A stretch of DNA of 34,298 bases from Planctomycetota bacterium (GTDB taxonomy: Bacteria; Planctomycetota; Planctomycetia; Planctomycetales; Planctomycetaceae): the NCBI GenBank assembly GCA_023417655.1, contig JAEZFD010000003.1:1-34298 (forward strand), written 5' to 3'. The translations under genes and the position numbers were made by a program. The notes beneath the pieces were generated by a model, which made no database searches, was not told the origin of the DNA, and saw only the letters and a program-made list of their open reading frames with translations. Below, one piece after another: positions 1-8,309 of the stretch (its first letter is position 1; each line of letters begins with the position of its first letter).

Positions 1-93
1 TTGGAAGAGCTCATCGACCAGGCGTATGAATGGTTCGAGGTGAATAACAATCACTACCTCGATATGCGACACTCCTTCGCCAAAGCCGCTTAA
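1..93 (+). CDS. C-terminal tail of a probable transposase (cut by window edge)
   Basis: An open frame runs from base 1 to a TAA at 91-93 and encodes 30 residues ending in DMRHSFAKAA. The acidic, aromatic-rich helix (LEELIDQAYEWFEVNN) followed by a basic tail resembles the C-terminal ends of some IS-encoded DDE transposases. This is family resemblance from memory, not a motif match, because the catalytic part lies outside the window. The degraded sequence that follows and the second transposase end at the other edge fit an accessory region. It could instead be the end of an unrelated gene. Confidence 0.35.
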   Translation: MEELIDQAYEWFEVNNNHYLDMRHSFAKAA

Positions 94-104
94 AACTCAC
101 TCCG

Positions 105-287
105 GTGACGTGGAGGTCCTATTTAGCATCCTTGGAAGATCGGCTTTGCGACAGTCAAGAGAACATTTCAGAGCTGAAAAGGGCCCACACTGATTCGCTC
201 AAATGGCAAGCTCGCCTCCGGGAATATGTTTTGGGAGGACTCGTTGGGGCCGTCGTCAGCTTAATCCTCACAGGATTATTGACGTAG
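105..287 (+). CDS. Possible small coiled-coil / single-TM protein
   Basis: This 60-residue frame starts at GTG 105 and ends at TAG. Residues about 8-40 are charged and heptad-like (SLEDRL...ENISELKRAH). A single hydrophobic segment follows at about 43-59 (VLGGLVGAVVSLILTGLL). A short coiled coil plus a C-terminal membrane anchor is the layout of small phage or element-encoded membrane proteins such as XhlA-like proteins, but no specific family is recognised. The start has no convincing Shine-Dalgarno sequence. It sits 11 bases after the transposase-like tail, in an otherwise degraded region. The regular charge pattern and clean TM segment argue for a real or recently real protein. Confidence 0.42.
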   Translation: MTWRSYLASLEDRLCDSQENISELKRAHTDSLKWQARLREYVLGGLVGAVVSLILTGLLT

Positions 288-1043
288 ACATGAAAAGTCA
301 GGTCCCGTACCGCCGTCGAAACTCCCAGAAGCAATTTGATTCGCGACCTCATAATCTAATCCTTCAGGAATTGAAAAACACCGTCACTACAGCGAGGAGG
401 GAGAAAGATTCTCTTCATCGCGAAATCGAGCAGCGGCCCAACGAGCAACCCTCTCCACGCGACATGCCGGCGCCACTTCCAGGGCAGCGCGAGAGAGACA
501 ATCCCCGGCAGCAGCTAGATCCCGCGAGGCAGAACAAGCAGCGCCGCCAGCGACAGCGGTTGGAAGTGATAAAGACACCCGATGCCGAGAGGCACCAGCA
601 ACAGCAGCCAGAGGAACGTTGCTCCAGTGGTTTGCCACGGTTCCTGTGACTGCTGTTCCACCTTCAACTCAATCCCTCTTAAGAGTTCGGCTGAGCAGGG
701 GAGGACGCGATCGGTTACTCCTCCCACAGAGATGAGTGATGCCGTTTCAGTTACGTCGAATAAGGCTTGAGCGTGGGACGGTATTCTCGGTTCATCCGGT
801 TAGCATGAACAGCAGAAAACAGGCCCACCCACCTGATTCGAATCCGATTTCCAGCCCAGACTTGCGGCAAGAGAGCGGTGTGGTAGACTTCCCAGCCGTG
901 CCGCGTCAGCCCTCATCTGGGACGATGCGACACGAGTTCTCCAGAAGCTGAATTCATTGCCCTGCAATGAGTTACAAGCGGGAGGAATTGCGAACAGGAA
1001 GGGGAAGCCGTCCATTGGACAAACTCCTCGCCCCTGTGAACAC
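288..1043. other. Stretch without a supported gene
   Basis: The open frames on both strands here are short and low-complexity. A plus-strand frame from ATG 290 to 649 is Gln/Arg-rich, and a minus-strand frame at 515-727 holds one hydrophobic segment. They overlap each other, which is what antisense reading of Leu/Ala-rich or degraded sequence gives. Neither has a recognisable domain or ribosome binding site. I see no RNA gene, repeat array or terminator before the tRNA. Confidence 0.5.
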
Positions 1044-1130
1044 GGAGAGGTGACAGAGCGGCTGATTGTGCCGGTCTCGAAAACCGGTGTGCCGGAAACG
1101 GTACCGGGGGTTCAAATCCCCCCCTCTCCG
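1044..1130 (+). tRNA. tRNA-Ser (anticodon CGA)
   Basis: The acceptor stem GGAGAGG (1044-1050) pairs with CCTCTCC (1123-1129), with discriminator G at 1130. The anticodon arm is CCGGT-CTCGAAA-ACCGG, which puts CGA at the anticodon position and reads serine codon UCG. A long variable arm (GTGCCG-GAAA-CGGTAC) marks a class II tRNA, as expected for serine. The T arm is GGGGG-TTCAAAT-CCCCC. The CCA end is not encoded (GCTTTC follows). All arms fold without mismatches, so the gene looks functional. A rho-independent terminator follows closely, which suggests a monocistronic transcript. Confidence 0.96.
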
Positions 1131-1147
1131 CTTTCTTTTAGAAACTG

Positions 1148-1176
1148 CCCTTCGACGAGTACGTCGGAGGGTTTTC
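1148..1176 (+). terminator. Rho-independent terminator of the tRNA-Ser gene
   Basis: The 10-bp stem CCCTTCGACG (1148-1157) pairs with CGTCGGAGGG (1162-1171) with one G-T pair and a four-base loop, followed by TTTTCT. It lies 17 bases after the tRNA. Confidence 0.85.
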
Positions 1177-1524
1177 TCGTTGTTACGCCGAGATCTGCGA
1201 CTCGACCATCGAGTTCAACGGTCCTCGCAGTATGATTCGAGATTCCGCATGAGTTGACGCAATTGCTTACGCGGTCAGGCTCTCCACGGTTCGAGTCCCG
1301 TCCCCCGTCTCGGCATTTGGTTCACAAGCTGTTCAGTGGTATTGATCCGTCGAGTGGATTGCTCACGTCGGACTTGGCTTCGTGCGAATCCGGGCAAGAA
1401 TTGCTCAGGCAATTTGCGCGCCTCGATTTTGCTCGGGGAACGCGGCGTTGGATGAGCCTAACGCGGCCGTGTATGAAGTCGTGATCTGGTTAGGGAATCA
1501 CTTGTTCAGCGGTGGAGGCGGCCG
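1177..1524. other. Non-coding stretch with a tRNA T-arm-like relic
   Basis: No supported gene. At about 1298-1313 the sequence ACGGTTCGAGTCCCGT folds like a tRNA T arm and is followed by a C-rich acceptor-like segment (CCCCCGTCTCGG). The upstream bases do not form an anticodon arm, so this is at best the 3' end of a broken tRNA. A small perfect hairpin AATTGC-TCAG-GCAATT lies at 1399-1414. Confidence 0.4.
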
Positions 1525-1964
1525 GTGGCGTTCACCCTCAACTACGACCTGTGGATTCACCTCGACGCCGAGGACTTGGCCGAGACCGGCATCGCCGAGG
1601 CTTACGAGCGTCTGATGCCCGAACTGCGGAAGTACGTTCCACACCCGGCTCAGATCGAGGAGGTGAACAATATTGACACCCCGACCTACTCGGTGCGGTG
1701 CGGGGGCAAGGAGTATGCCATCTACGGCCCCGGCTTGGGCGAGGAGGGAGGCGGCAGTTGGGGCCGGGCCACTGTAGCGTTCTTCGCAATCGTCAACGTG
1801 CCGGTACCGCGTACCGCTTCTATGCGATCAACGGTGGGAACGACCTCGGGGGCATGTTCCTGACGCCGATCCAGGCACTTGAGTCACGGGCCTCGCTGCC
1901 GAGACCGCAGGATTGGCCGTATCTCCCGAAGGACGAGTCGGCGTGGTATGGTCAGCATCACTGA
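1525..1964 (+). pseudogene. Frameshifted hypothetical gene
   Basis: The first part reads from GTG 1525 (MAFTLNYDLWIHLDAEDLAE...) up to about 1800. The second part reads in the -1 frame from about 1795 (AGTAYRFYAINGGNDLGG...) to a TGA at 1962-1964. The two pieces join into one plausible acidic protein of about 146 residues, so a single-base deletion near 1795-1805 has probably split the gene. Both halves have protein-like composition, with conserved-looking Gly/Tyr/Trp clusters (YAIYGPGLGEEGGGSWG, then PQDWPYLPKDESAWYG). I do not recognise the family. A sequencing error at this position is the main alternative. No ribosome binding site is evident. Confidence 0.6.
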
Positions 1965-2619
1965 GCGGGGTCTCTGTTTCGGAGAGATCGTAGCTCATTC
2001 GGGCGGCGGCCGAGCTTCATCGTTCGTATGGTCATTTCCCATACGCCGAAGCATCGAGGATTCGCCGCAATGCAGCTTCCCAGCCCAGCACCCCCACGAC
2101 AAAAAGTTCAAACAGCGTCCTGGCCACTCCGCTTTTACGTTCCGCGTCAAACTGCAAGTCGTTTCCTTACAACTTGCACAAAACAGCAGCCTGAAAAATC
2201 GACCTCCTGGTGCACAAATGCTGCACAGCTCGCGCGCGGGAGGTTGGAATGGCTTCACGGCGCAAGAGGTCCGTCCGAAAGCGAATCGGACGGGTCAATT
2301 TCTTTTTCCACCATTGCTCATGGTGGGTGTATTACCGGGACGGTTCACGTTCGCGTCAACGTCAGGTCGGTGAGTCTGAAGCCGAGGCAGAGCAATTGCC
2401 GCCCCAATCAACACAGGACCGACTCGCCCGATTTGCGTATTGAGCTACCGGTTCTTCTCACACGCGGTCATTTCCCGGCCGCCATAGCACAACAACGCGT
2501 CAGGTCCTGTTGCTGGCAGTGGAGATCAAAACACGCTGCGAATCAGAAATCGCAAGCTCGCCAGCAGGACGAGTCAACGTCGAGGAACTGACTTTGTTGA
2601 AGCACTTCACGACCGCTTT
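1965..2619. other. Stretch without a supported gene
   Basis: Several overlapping frames of 60-190 codons exist on both strands. None has a ribosome binding site, domain or composition like the real genes nearby. I see no RNA gene or repeat array here. It separates the degraded left end from the conserved block. Confidence 0.5.
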
Positions 2620-2656
2620 AAAAAGGAGATGCCCCGCAGCGGTGATGCTCCGGGGC
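2620..2656 (-). terminator. Probable terminator of the sialidase-like gene
   Basis: Read on the minus strand downstream of the stop at 2687, GCCCCG (2656-2651) pairs with CGGGGC (2636-2631), with an additional AGC/GCT pairing inside. ATCTCC and a run of five T (2624-2620) follow. The gap before the T-run makes it less than ideal. Confidence 0.5.
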
Positions 2657-2686
2657 TCGATCTTCTTCGTCACATTCTCAAGACCA

Positions 2687-3700
2687 TTATGGGGATGCCG
2701 GTGGAAGCTGAACCTTCGCCAGGTAGATGCTTGTTTTCCCTTCATGCGATGAGTAGTAACTCACCCAAAGGAACCCATCTTTGTAAACCAGCCCGGGATA
2801 GCTGGTGTCCCCGCCGGACGGGAGCTTGACGATCTCGTTGAGCTTCTGGTTCTCGGTATCTAACCACCAGAGACGAGTTGTTGCCCCGCCAACATAATCA
2901 CGACCGGCCACGACAATGCGTCCGTCCGGTAGCTGCAGCATGTCCGGCCCTCCGATGCGCAGATTCAAAGGCTTCCAGCTCCACTCTGTATAGGGTGCTT
3001 TCGCTGTCCCCAGCAGTCCTTCCAGCTTGCCCGGTGTGTCTCTGCGAAGCACGCTCAACAGCGTGCCATCCGCCAGGAATAGCAACGCTGCTTCATTGGC
3101 ATACCCCATGTCCGGACCAGTCAACGTGGGGACAATGGCTTTGAACTTGCGACCGTCCTCGCTCTTGTATAGTCGTGTCCCGAAGGTTTTCTTCTTCGTC
3201 TCATAACCCAGGCCGTACTGAGCCCCGTCACGATCGACAATTCGCCAGACCCAATACCCCGGATCTGCAATGGAAATGGCCTCTCCCCATTCCTTTCCAT
3301 CGTTGGAATACCAGACAAACGACTGATGTGTGGCTTCCTTGGGTTTGTGCCAGGCACCGGCTCCAGACAGCTGCAGCCGCCCATCTTCAGTCACGAAGAT
3401 CTTGGCATCACGCAAGTCCGCGTCAGGCGCAGTGACGAGCGCGGCGGAGGTCCACTCTTTCCCATCAGTTGAGGTGAGGATGCGGAGTGCGCCATCTGGA
3501 GAGACGTGCCCTTTGCCTTCGCGGAACACGCAGTACCAGTGACCGTTGTGAAATGCGAGATCGGTGAATGCATTATGGGGGGCAGAATCCCAGATCTTCT
3601 TGATCTCGACGATTTTGGCCTCAGGTTCATTCGCCGAGAGGGTCGAGGCCATGCCAGCCAGCAAGACCGCACAACACCAAAATTGACGTTTCAACGACAT
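2687..3700 (-). CDS. Secreted sialidase-like / BNR-type beta-propeller protein
   Basis: The product has 337 residues. It starts with a signal peptide (MSLKRQFWCCAVLLAGMASTLSA, cleavage near ANE). The rest is a repeated propeller pattern typical of sialidase or glycoside-hydrolase-like folds: WYCVFREGKGH, then S-x-DGKEW (about 75-80), WYSNDGKEWGE (about 130), YKSEDGRKF, and LPDGRIVVAGR. The recurring S/N-D-G-K/R-x-W/F strands are Asp-box-like. This class commonly trims extracellular glycans, but a full catalytic sialidase set (Arg triad, Tyr) cannot be assigned by eye, so enzyme activity is not proven. It is transcribed away from the regulator at 4092, with about 390 bases between them, and could be its target. 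Confidence 0.8.
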   Translation of the reverse strand: MSLKRQFWCCAVLLAGMASTLSANEPEAKIVEIKKIWDSAPHNAFTDLAFHNGHWYCVFREGKGHVSPDGALRILTSTDGKEWTSAALVTAPDADLRDAKIFVTEDGRLQLSGAGAWHKPKEATHQSFVWYSNDGKEWGEAISIADPGYWVWRIVDRDGAQYGLGYETKKKTFGTRLYKSEDGRKFKAIVPTLTGPDMGYANEAALLFLADGTLLSVLRRDTPGKLEGLLGTAKAPYTEWSWKPLNLRIGGPDMLQLPDGRIVVAGRDYVGGATTRLWWLDTENQKLNEIVKLPSGGDTSYPGLVYKDGFLWVSYYSSHEGKTSIYLAKVQLPPASP

Positions 3701-4091
3701 TCTTCACCGATCCTTTCCGAGAGGGATTGTCAATCAGATCATCTTGAGCCGCACTTGCTTCCAATCCGCCCAGCAATCGCTGTCTGAACTTGGGAGCACT
3801 GCTGGTGCAAATTCACTCTTCTCGAACTGGTTCTTCCAAGCGGAGACGCCATGATATCAATATCTGCCGAAACATTCAGCGTTGATCGTACCTTATCCGT
3901 ACCAGATCAAAATCTTGAGACTCCCGCCGCAAACGCCTCAACATCAGCCGCGGTGAGTGATGTGATACGAAGGCATTGTTAATGGGTTTTCGACTGCCAC
4001 CCCTCTCGGCTGAACAAATTCCCGATGATTGATATTGATATTCACAGATCTGCTTGTATGCTGTTGTCCGTACCACTTTCTGGAGGAAGTT
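3701..4091. promoter_or_regulatory. Divergent intergenic region with two candidate operators
   Basis: This is the control region between the minus-strand sialidase-like gene and the plus-strand regulator. The palindrome GATAT-CA-ATATC lies at 3853-3864. A near copy, GATAT-TG-ATATT, lies at 4031-4042, about 50 bases before the regulator's TTG start. A dimeric GntR-type protein would bind such a site. That the neighbouring regulator does so is inference. No protein-coding gene is supported here. Confidence 0.45.
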
Positions 4092-5264
4092 TTGAGCGAA
4101 CTTGACACATTTCCTGGCTTCCAACTCTTGGGGCAAGCGACCGAAGAGGGCTCGCAACCCAAGCATGAGCGGCTCAGAGATTTTGTCGCCTCGCAGATCG
4201 AATCCGGACGCCTCGCAGCTGGCACGCTGCTCCCCTCCGAACACCGGATTGCCGAAATGTGGCAGGTCGCCCGCAGCACCGTCCGTCAGGCGATGTCGAC
4301 CCTCGAGCGGGATGGACTGGTCCGACGTGTTCACGGAAAAGGGACCTATATTCACGAGCAGGCACGCCAGCGGCTTAAGCGCGGCCAGGACATCTTCGCC
4401 CTGATCCTGCCAGAAACGGAGACAGGGTTTTATCCCTCGCTGCAGAAGAGCTTCGAAGCGGCAGCGGCAGAGATTCACAGTCAGGTCATCGTCTGTAACA
4501 GCAACAACGAAGTCGACCGGCAGGGCAATATCATCCTGCAGCTGATTGACCACCGGGTCGCGGGAGTCGCGATTGTCCCGACGACCAATCCCCCCACTCC
4601 AAGTTTCCACATCCGCCAGCTTCAGCAACACGGAATCCCTGTTGTCTGCTGCTCGCGTAGCGTCGAAGGAGCCTTTGCTCCGTTGCTGGCAATTCCGTTC
4701 GAAGAAGTCGGGAAAATGGCTGGCGAAGCCCTTCGTAGCCACGGCCATCAGCATGTCGCATTCATCAGCGGAACGTTGACGGAAGCAGTCAAACGTATGC
4801 TCCGAGGCTTTCAATCCGCCTTGGGCAACTCCTCAAAAATTCAATTCCTTCACGGCACATCCGGCAGCCCGAATGTCGCTGACCATGAGGCCGAAGTGGC
4901 TGCACAGCTGGACCAGCTCCTCGCGGAAACGCCTCGCCCGACAGCGATCTTCGCCACTTTCGACACGTTTGCCGAGCTGCTCTTTGTCCTGCTGAGTCAG
5001 CGGGGAATCCGTGTCCCGGAAGACATATCGATCGTGGGATTTGGAGGCACGAGACGAACGGGAGCGCTGATCAGCCGTCTCACATCGGTCTCTCTCGACG
5101 AACACGAATTAGGCCAGCAGGCCGTTGAGCTGTTGAACCGCATGCGAAACGGAACGATGTCGCTCGACACCGTGGAGCAGAACCTGATTTCAATCCGCCT
5201 GAGCGAAGGCCAAACACTACAGGCACCAACAGGCGAGAAGAAGGGCCACCCCATCGGCCATTAA
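4092..5264 (+). CDS. GntR/LacI-type transcriptional regulator
   Basis: The 390-residue product has an N-terminal GntR winged helix (about 23-90; SGRLAAGTLLPSEHRIAEMW, then ARSTVRQAMSTLERDGLVRR and HGKGTYI). The C-terminal LacI/periplasmic-binding-protein-like sensor spans about 105-375 (VAGVAIVPTTNPP, HVAFISG, ATFDTFAELL, DISIVGFGG, TSVSLDEHELGQQAVELL). This is the AraR-like fusion that responds to sugars. I chose TTG 4092 because GGAGGA at 4082-4087 precedes it; an in-frame ATG at 4029 lacks such a site and would add a Cys-rich tail. The protein probably controls the sialidase-like gene, itself and perhaps the downstream catabolic genes. A weak hairpin (AATGCT/AGCATT, 5273-5289) follows the stop. 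Confidence 0.9.
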   Translation: MSELDTFPGFQLLGQATEEGSQPKHERLRDFVASQIESGRLAAGTLLPSEHRIAEMWQVARSTVRQAMSTLERDGLVRRVHGKGTYIHEQARQRLKRGQDIFALILPETETGFYPSLQKSFEAAAAEIHSQVIVCNSNNEVDRQGNIILQLIDHRVAGVAIVPTTNPPTPSFHIRQLQQHGIPVVCCSRSVEGAFAPLLAIPFEEVGKMAGEALRSHGHQHVAFISGTLTEAVKRMLRGFQSALGNSSKIQFLHGTSGSPNVADHEAEVAAQLDQLLAETPRPTAIFATFDTFAELLFVLLSQRGIRVPEDISIVGFGGTRRTGALISRLTSVSLDEHELGQQAVELLNRMRNGTMSLDTVEQNLISIRLSEGQTLQAPTGEKKGHPIGH

Positions 5265-5457
5265 TGTGACACAATGCTGCCTTAGCATTTCATGCGTTCG
5301 CACACGTCAGATCTCAAACTTCACTACAAACTCGGCAACTTTTGGTCGGTCCACCATCATCCAGTCTTAACGTCGATTTCTTTCGTCGCTCGTTCTCCAG
5401 TCTCATGGTCCAAAGTATTTGATGTCCTGGATTTCCAGTTTTCCAAGGAGCTGCTTT

Positions 5458-6408
5458 GTGAACACAAAAGGTAAATACTGCCGAGACAAAGGATTCACGC
5501 TTATTGAGCTTCTGGTCGTCATTGCGATCATTTCCGTACTGATTTCGCTTCTTCTCCCCGCAGTTCAGCAGGCGCGAGAAGCAGCTCGTCGCGCACAATG
5601 CAAGAACAATTTTAAGCAGGCAGCCCTAGCACTCCATAACTACCACGACTCATTCCAGGTGTTCCCCCCTGGGTTGATCTGGTCCAGTCCGACGAGCTGC
5701 GGAAACGGTCCTAGAATCGGCTTCTCCTGGTCCGCATTCATCCTCCCGATGATGGACCAGACGAACATCTACAACAATATCGACTTCAATCGGGACGTCC
5801 ATCTCCAAAAACTCGCTCCAGGCTCAACCTCAGTATACAACAGTGAAGGAAATGCTGGCGAAATCATCGCGGCTTTCGTCTGTCCGAGTGATCCATACGA
5901 AAGAACGCGGCTGGCCTTCTCCGGGAACACCGTATACTCAGGAACAACAGGGACCTCGAAAGACGACTTCGCCCCTTCTAACATAAGCGGAGTCGCAGAC
6001 GCGACTCAGCGTCTCTGCAGTGCAGGCGTCGGCGAACTGAATTATCAGACCAATGCCACAATTGCAGGCGGCATTCTCCACTCTTATAGCAAAACATCCT
6101 TCGCAAAAATCACCGACGGAACCAGCAATACGTTGCTGCTGGGAGAAAACCTGAACCTCAATCAGGACAATGCCGTTGCCTGGGCGTCCACCAACATTGC
6201 TGACTTGCGTAACGGCATTAACGGCGTTCGAGCTGGATCCGGTTCGACGTACTTTTCACGATCCTTTTCGTTTGGAAGCAGCCATGACGGTGGGTGTCAT
6301 TTTGCTCTTGCCGACGGTTCCGTGCGATTTATCTCTCAACACACTTCTCAGGCAACCATTGCCAGCCTTGCCAATAGATCCGACGGAAACGTCGTCGGTG
6401 AATATTAA
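5458..6408 (+). CDS. DUF1559 prepilin-like protein, copy 1
   Basis: The 316-residue product has a type IV prepilin leader: KGFTLIELLVVIAII at residues 11-25, with processing expected after Gly12 and a hydrophobic helix after it. The family follows with AVQQAREAARRAQCKNN, LHNYHDSFQVFPPG and the C-terminal DGGCHFALADGSVRFIS, the H-x-DG signature. DUF1559 proteins form very large families in planctomycetes and are thought to make pseudopilin-like surface structures, but their role is not established. GTG 5458 is chosen because AAGGAG at 5445-5450 precedes it with 7-base spacing; upstream TTG/ATG codons would push the leader about 25 residues in. A close paralog follows 76 bases downstream. Confidence 0.95.
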   Translation: MNTKGKYCRDKGFTLIELLVVIAIISVLISLLLPAVQQAREAARRAQCKNNFKQAALALHNYHDSFQVFPPGLIWSSPTSCGNGPRIGFSWSAFILPMMDQTNIYNNIDFNRDVHLQKLAPGSTSVYNSEGNAGEIIAAFVCPSDPYERTRLAFSGNTVYSGTTGTSKDDFAPSNISGVADATQRLCSAGVGELNYQTNATIAGGILHSYSKTSFAKITDGTSNTLLLGENLNLNQDNAVAWASTNIADLRNGINGVRAGSGSTYFSRSFSFGSSHDGGCHFALADGSVRFISQHTSQATIASLANRSDGNVVGEY

Positions 6409-6484
6409 CACATTGATCAAACCCGGTTTATCAACTCTTTCCTCCCTACAGAACTGAACACCATCATCCGCAGTTCTGTTCATC

Positions 6485-7444
6485 ATGGGATTATCAATGG
6501 CCACTCCTTCTTCCCGTCTAAAATGCGAACAAGGCTTCACTCTCATCGAGTTGCTAGTCGTAATCGCTATTATCGCAGTACTGATTGCATTGCTGCTGCC
6601 TGCAGTGCAACAGGCGCGAGAGTCAGCACGACGCTCTCAATGTAAGAACAATCTAAAACAAGCTGCGATTGCTCTGCATAATTATCATGAATCACATAGT
6701 GTCTTTCCGCCCGGGGCGATCTATTCCAATCCTTCGGGATGCGGAACTGGCCCTTCCCTGGGCTTTTCCTGGTCGGCTTTTATCCTGCCGATGATGGAGG
6801 CTAACGCTCTCTACAACAGTCTGAACTTCAGCCGCAACTATCACACTCAAGTTCTGGCCCCCGGATCAACCACCATCTACACGACCAAAGGAAATATTGG
6901 AGAAGTGATTCCGGCATATCTTTGTCCGAGTGATCCATTCGGACGAACCCGCGTGTTAGTCAGCGGATCGAGTGCCTACGACGGCACAGACGGAAGCGCC
7001 CCTGATGACGGAGGACCGACAAATATCAGTGGGATCGCGGATTCCGTTCAACGCCTGTGCGGAACAACCCCCGGCACAGAGTACAAAACAAGCAAATTCG
7101 ACGCTAACGGCGTCCTTCACGCTTATTCCAAGACGACGTTCGCCACGATTCCCGACGGATCGAGCAACACATTGATGCTCGCCGAAGTCAAGGGAAAAAA
7201 TACCGCAACAAACGAAGGCGTTATCTGGGCTGCCACGAATATCACTGACACCGGCATGGGCATCAACAACGCCCAGTATGGTCCGCACTATTCTCGAGGC
7301 TTTGGTCCCGGGAGCCACCATATCGGTGGATGCCACTTTGCGCTGGCTGACGGAGCTGTCCGCTTCGTTTCTCAGAACATCTCTGACGTCCTGCTGCGAT
7401 CTCTCGCGACCAGACAGGGGAAAGAGGCAATCGGGGAATTCTAA
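6485..7444 (+). CDS. DUF1559 prepilin-like protein, copy 2
   Basis: The 319-residue product is a clear paralog of the preceding gene. It shares the prepilin leader QGFTLIELLVVIAIIAVLIA, the AVQQARESARRSQCKNNLKQ segment, LHNYHESHSVFPPGAIY, GFSWSAFILPMM and CPSDPFGRTR. It ends with the IGGCHFALADGAVRFVS signature. Copies 1 and 2 also share the middle region (NISG.AD..QRLC), so this is a tandem duplication rather than two unrelated family members. ATG 6485 and ATG 6497 are both possible starts; neither has a strong ribosome binding site, so translation may follow from the upstream copy. Prepilin-peptidase processing at the G/F junction is expected. Confidence 0.95.
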   Translation: MGLSMATPSSRLKCEQGFTLIELLVVIAIIAVLIALLLPAVQQARESARRSQCKNNLKQAAIALHNYHESHSVFPPGAIYSNPSGCGTGPSLGFSWSAFILPMMEANALYNSLNFSRNYHTQVLAPGSTTIYTTKGNIGEVIPAYLCPSDPFGRTRVLVSGSSAYDGTDGSAPDDGGPTNISGIADSVQRLCGTTPGTEYKTSKFDANGVLHAYSKTTFATIPDGSSNTLMLAEVKGKNTATNEGVIWAATNITDTGMGINNAQYGPHYSRGFGPGSHHIGGCHFALADGAVRFVSQNISDVLLRSLATRQGKEAIGEF

Positions 7445-7660
7445 AGCAAATCCTATTAACGACTGCCTTCCGGCGACGATAGCGGCAGCATTCCCAAGAG
7501 GCTAACTGCTGATTCGCCGCTGCACGCACCTGTGCCAAGGGTTGATGAGACGATGTCGTTCCGTTCATTGCCCTATTGCTTTGCATCTCTGCATTTACCG
7601 CAAGGTCGACACTCTGTGGAAACACCATTCACTTACTCTCCGGCTCCAAGGACTCTCTTC

Positions 7661-8089
7661 ATGAAGTTGCTCTCCCGGTATTCAACTCGGACGTGCATTG
7701 CCGCTGGATTGCTCGGCCTGTTTGGCTGCTCTGAGCGGCAGAGTGAGGGGCCAGCCAGATCACATGTCAGTGGCACGGTGACATTCGAAGGCAAGCCGGT
7801 TCCGTTCGGGAGTATCTCCTTCGTCCCTTTCGAAGGCTCGAACCTCCCTGTTTCCGGCGCCGAAATTCACGAGGGTAAATACGACGTCATCAACAATGGA
7901 GGAGTTCCCGTTGGTAAGCACCGTGTGGAGATTAATGGCTGGGAAAAAGCACCGCAGGCGACGGGTGCTGCGGACGTCAGTAGCGTAAATATCAAGCCGT
8001 TGATTCCGGAGAAGTTCAACACCAAGTCAGAGCTGACTCTGACCATCGAATCCAGTTCACCGATTTCGAAGAATTTTGAATTAAAGTAG
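7661..8089 (+). CDS. Small lipoprotein with a transthyretin-like domain
   Basis: The 142-residue product starts at ATG 7661, giving a lipoprotein signal peptide with lipobox LFGC (Cys about residue 23). The mature part is one beta-sandwich domain: HVSGTVTFEGKPVPFGSISFV, then GAEIHEGKYDVINNGGVPVGKHRVEI, which is the carboxypeptidase-regulatory/transthyretin-like pattern. Planctomycete DUF1559 genes are very often followed by such a lipoprotein, so these three genes probably work together at the cell surface. The longer upstream reading frame (from 7532) would bury the signal peptide and is not used. The function is unknown beyond an extracytoplasmic structural role. Confidence 0.85.
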   Translation: MKLLSRYSTRTCIAAGLLGLFGCSERQSEGPARSHVSGTVTFEGKPVPFGSISFVPFEGSNLPVSGAEIHEGKYDVINNGGVPVGKHRVEINGWEKAPQATGAADVSSVNIKPLIPEKFNTKSELTLTIESSSPISKNFELK

Positions 8090-8309
8090 CCCCAATGACA
8101 TGGATGAGGTGCCCTCTGGCAGCCGCTCCCAAGAATCTTCTTGTGAACTGTTTCCACCCGTTCAATCGCAGGACATGATCTGTTCAGCGTGTCTCATGTC
8201 CGATGTGGGGCAGGTCGTCGACAATGTTCTAATGTTCTTATGGAGCGGGGTGCGATCTCCACTGTCGCAGGGAAATTGCTCAGGTAGTAACTATCAGAAG
8301 TCGAATTAC

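Noticed and set aside
290..649. A plus-strand Gln/Arg-rich frame starting two bases after the small membrane protein
   Set aside because: Composition looks like antisense of Leu/Ala-rich sequence, and overlapping minus-strand frames exist. No ribosome binding site or family is visible.
1298..1325. A second complete tRNA gene
   Set aside because: Only a T-arm-like part folds; no anticodon arm or 5' acceptor strand is found upstream.
2687..3700. Naming the secreted propeller a true sialidase
   Set aside because: Asp-box-like repeats are visible, but the catalytic Arg triad, Tyr and Glu set could not be identified by reading.
3876..4814. A 312-codon minus-strand open frame opposite the regulator
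   Set aside because: It lies antisense to a well-supported GntR/LacI-type gene, has no domain or ribosome binding site, and is a by-product of GC-rich codon use.
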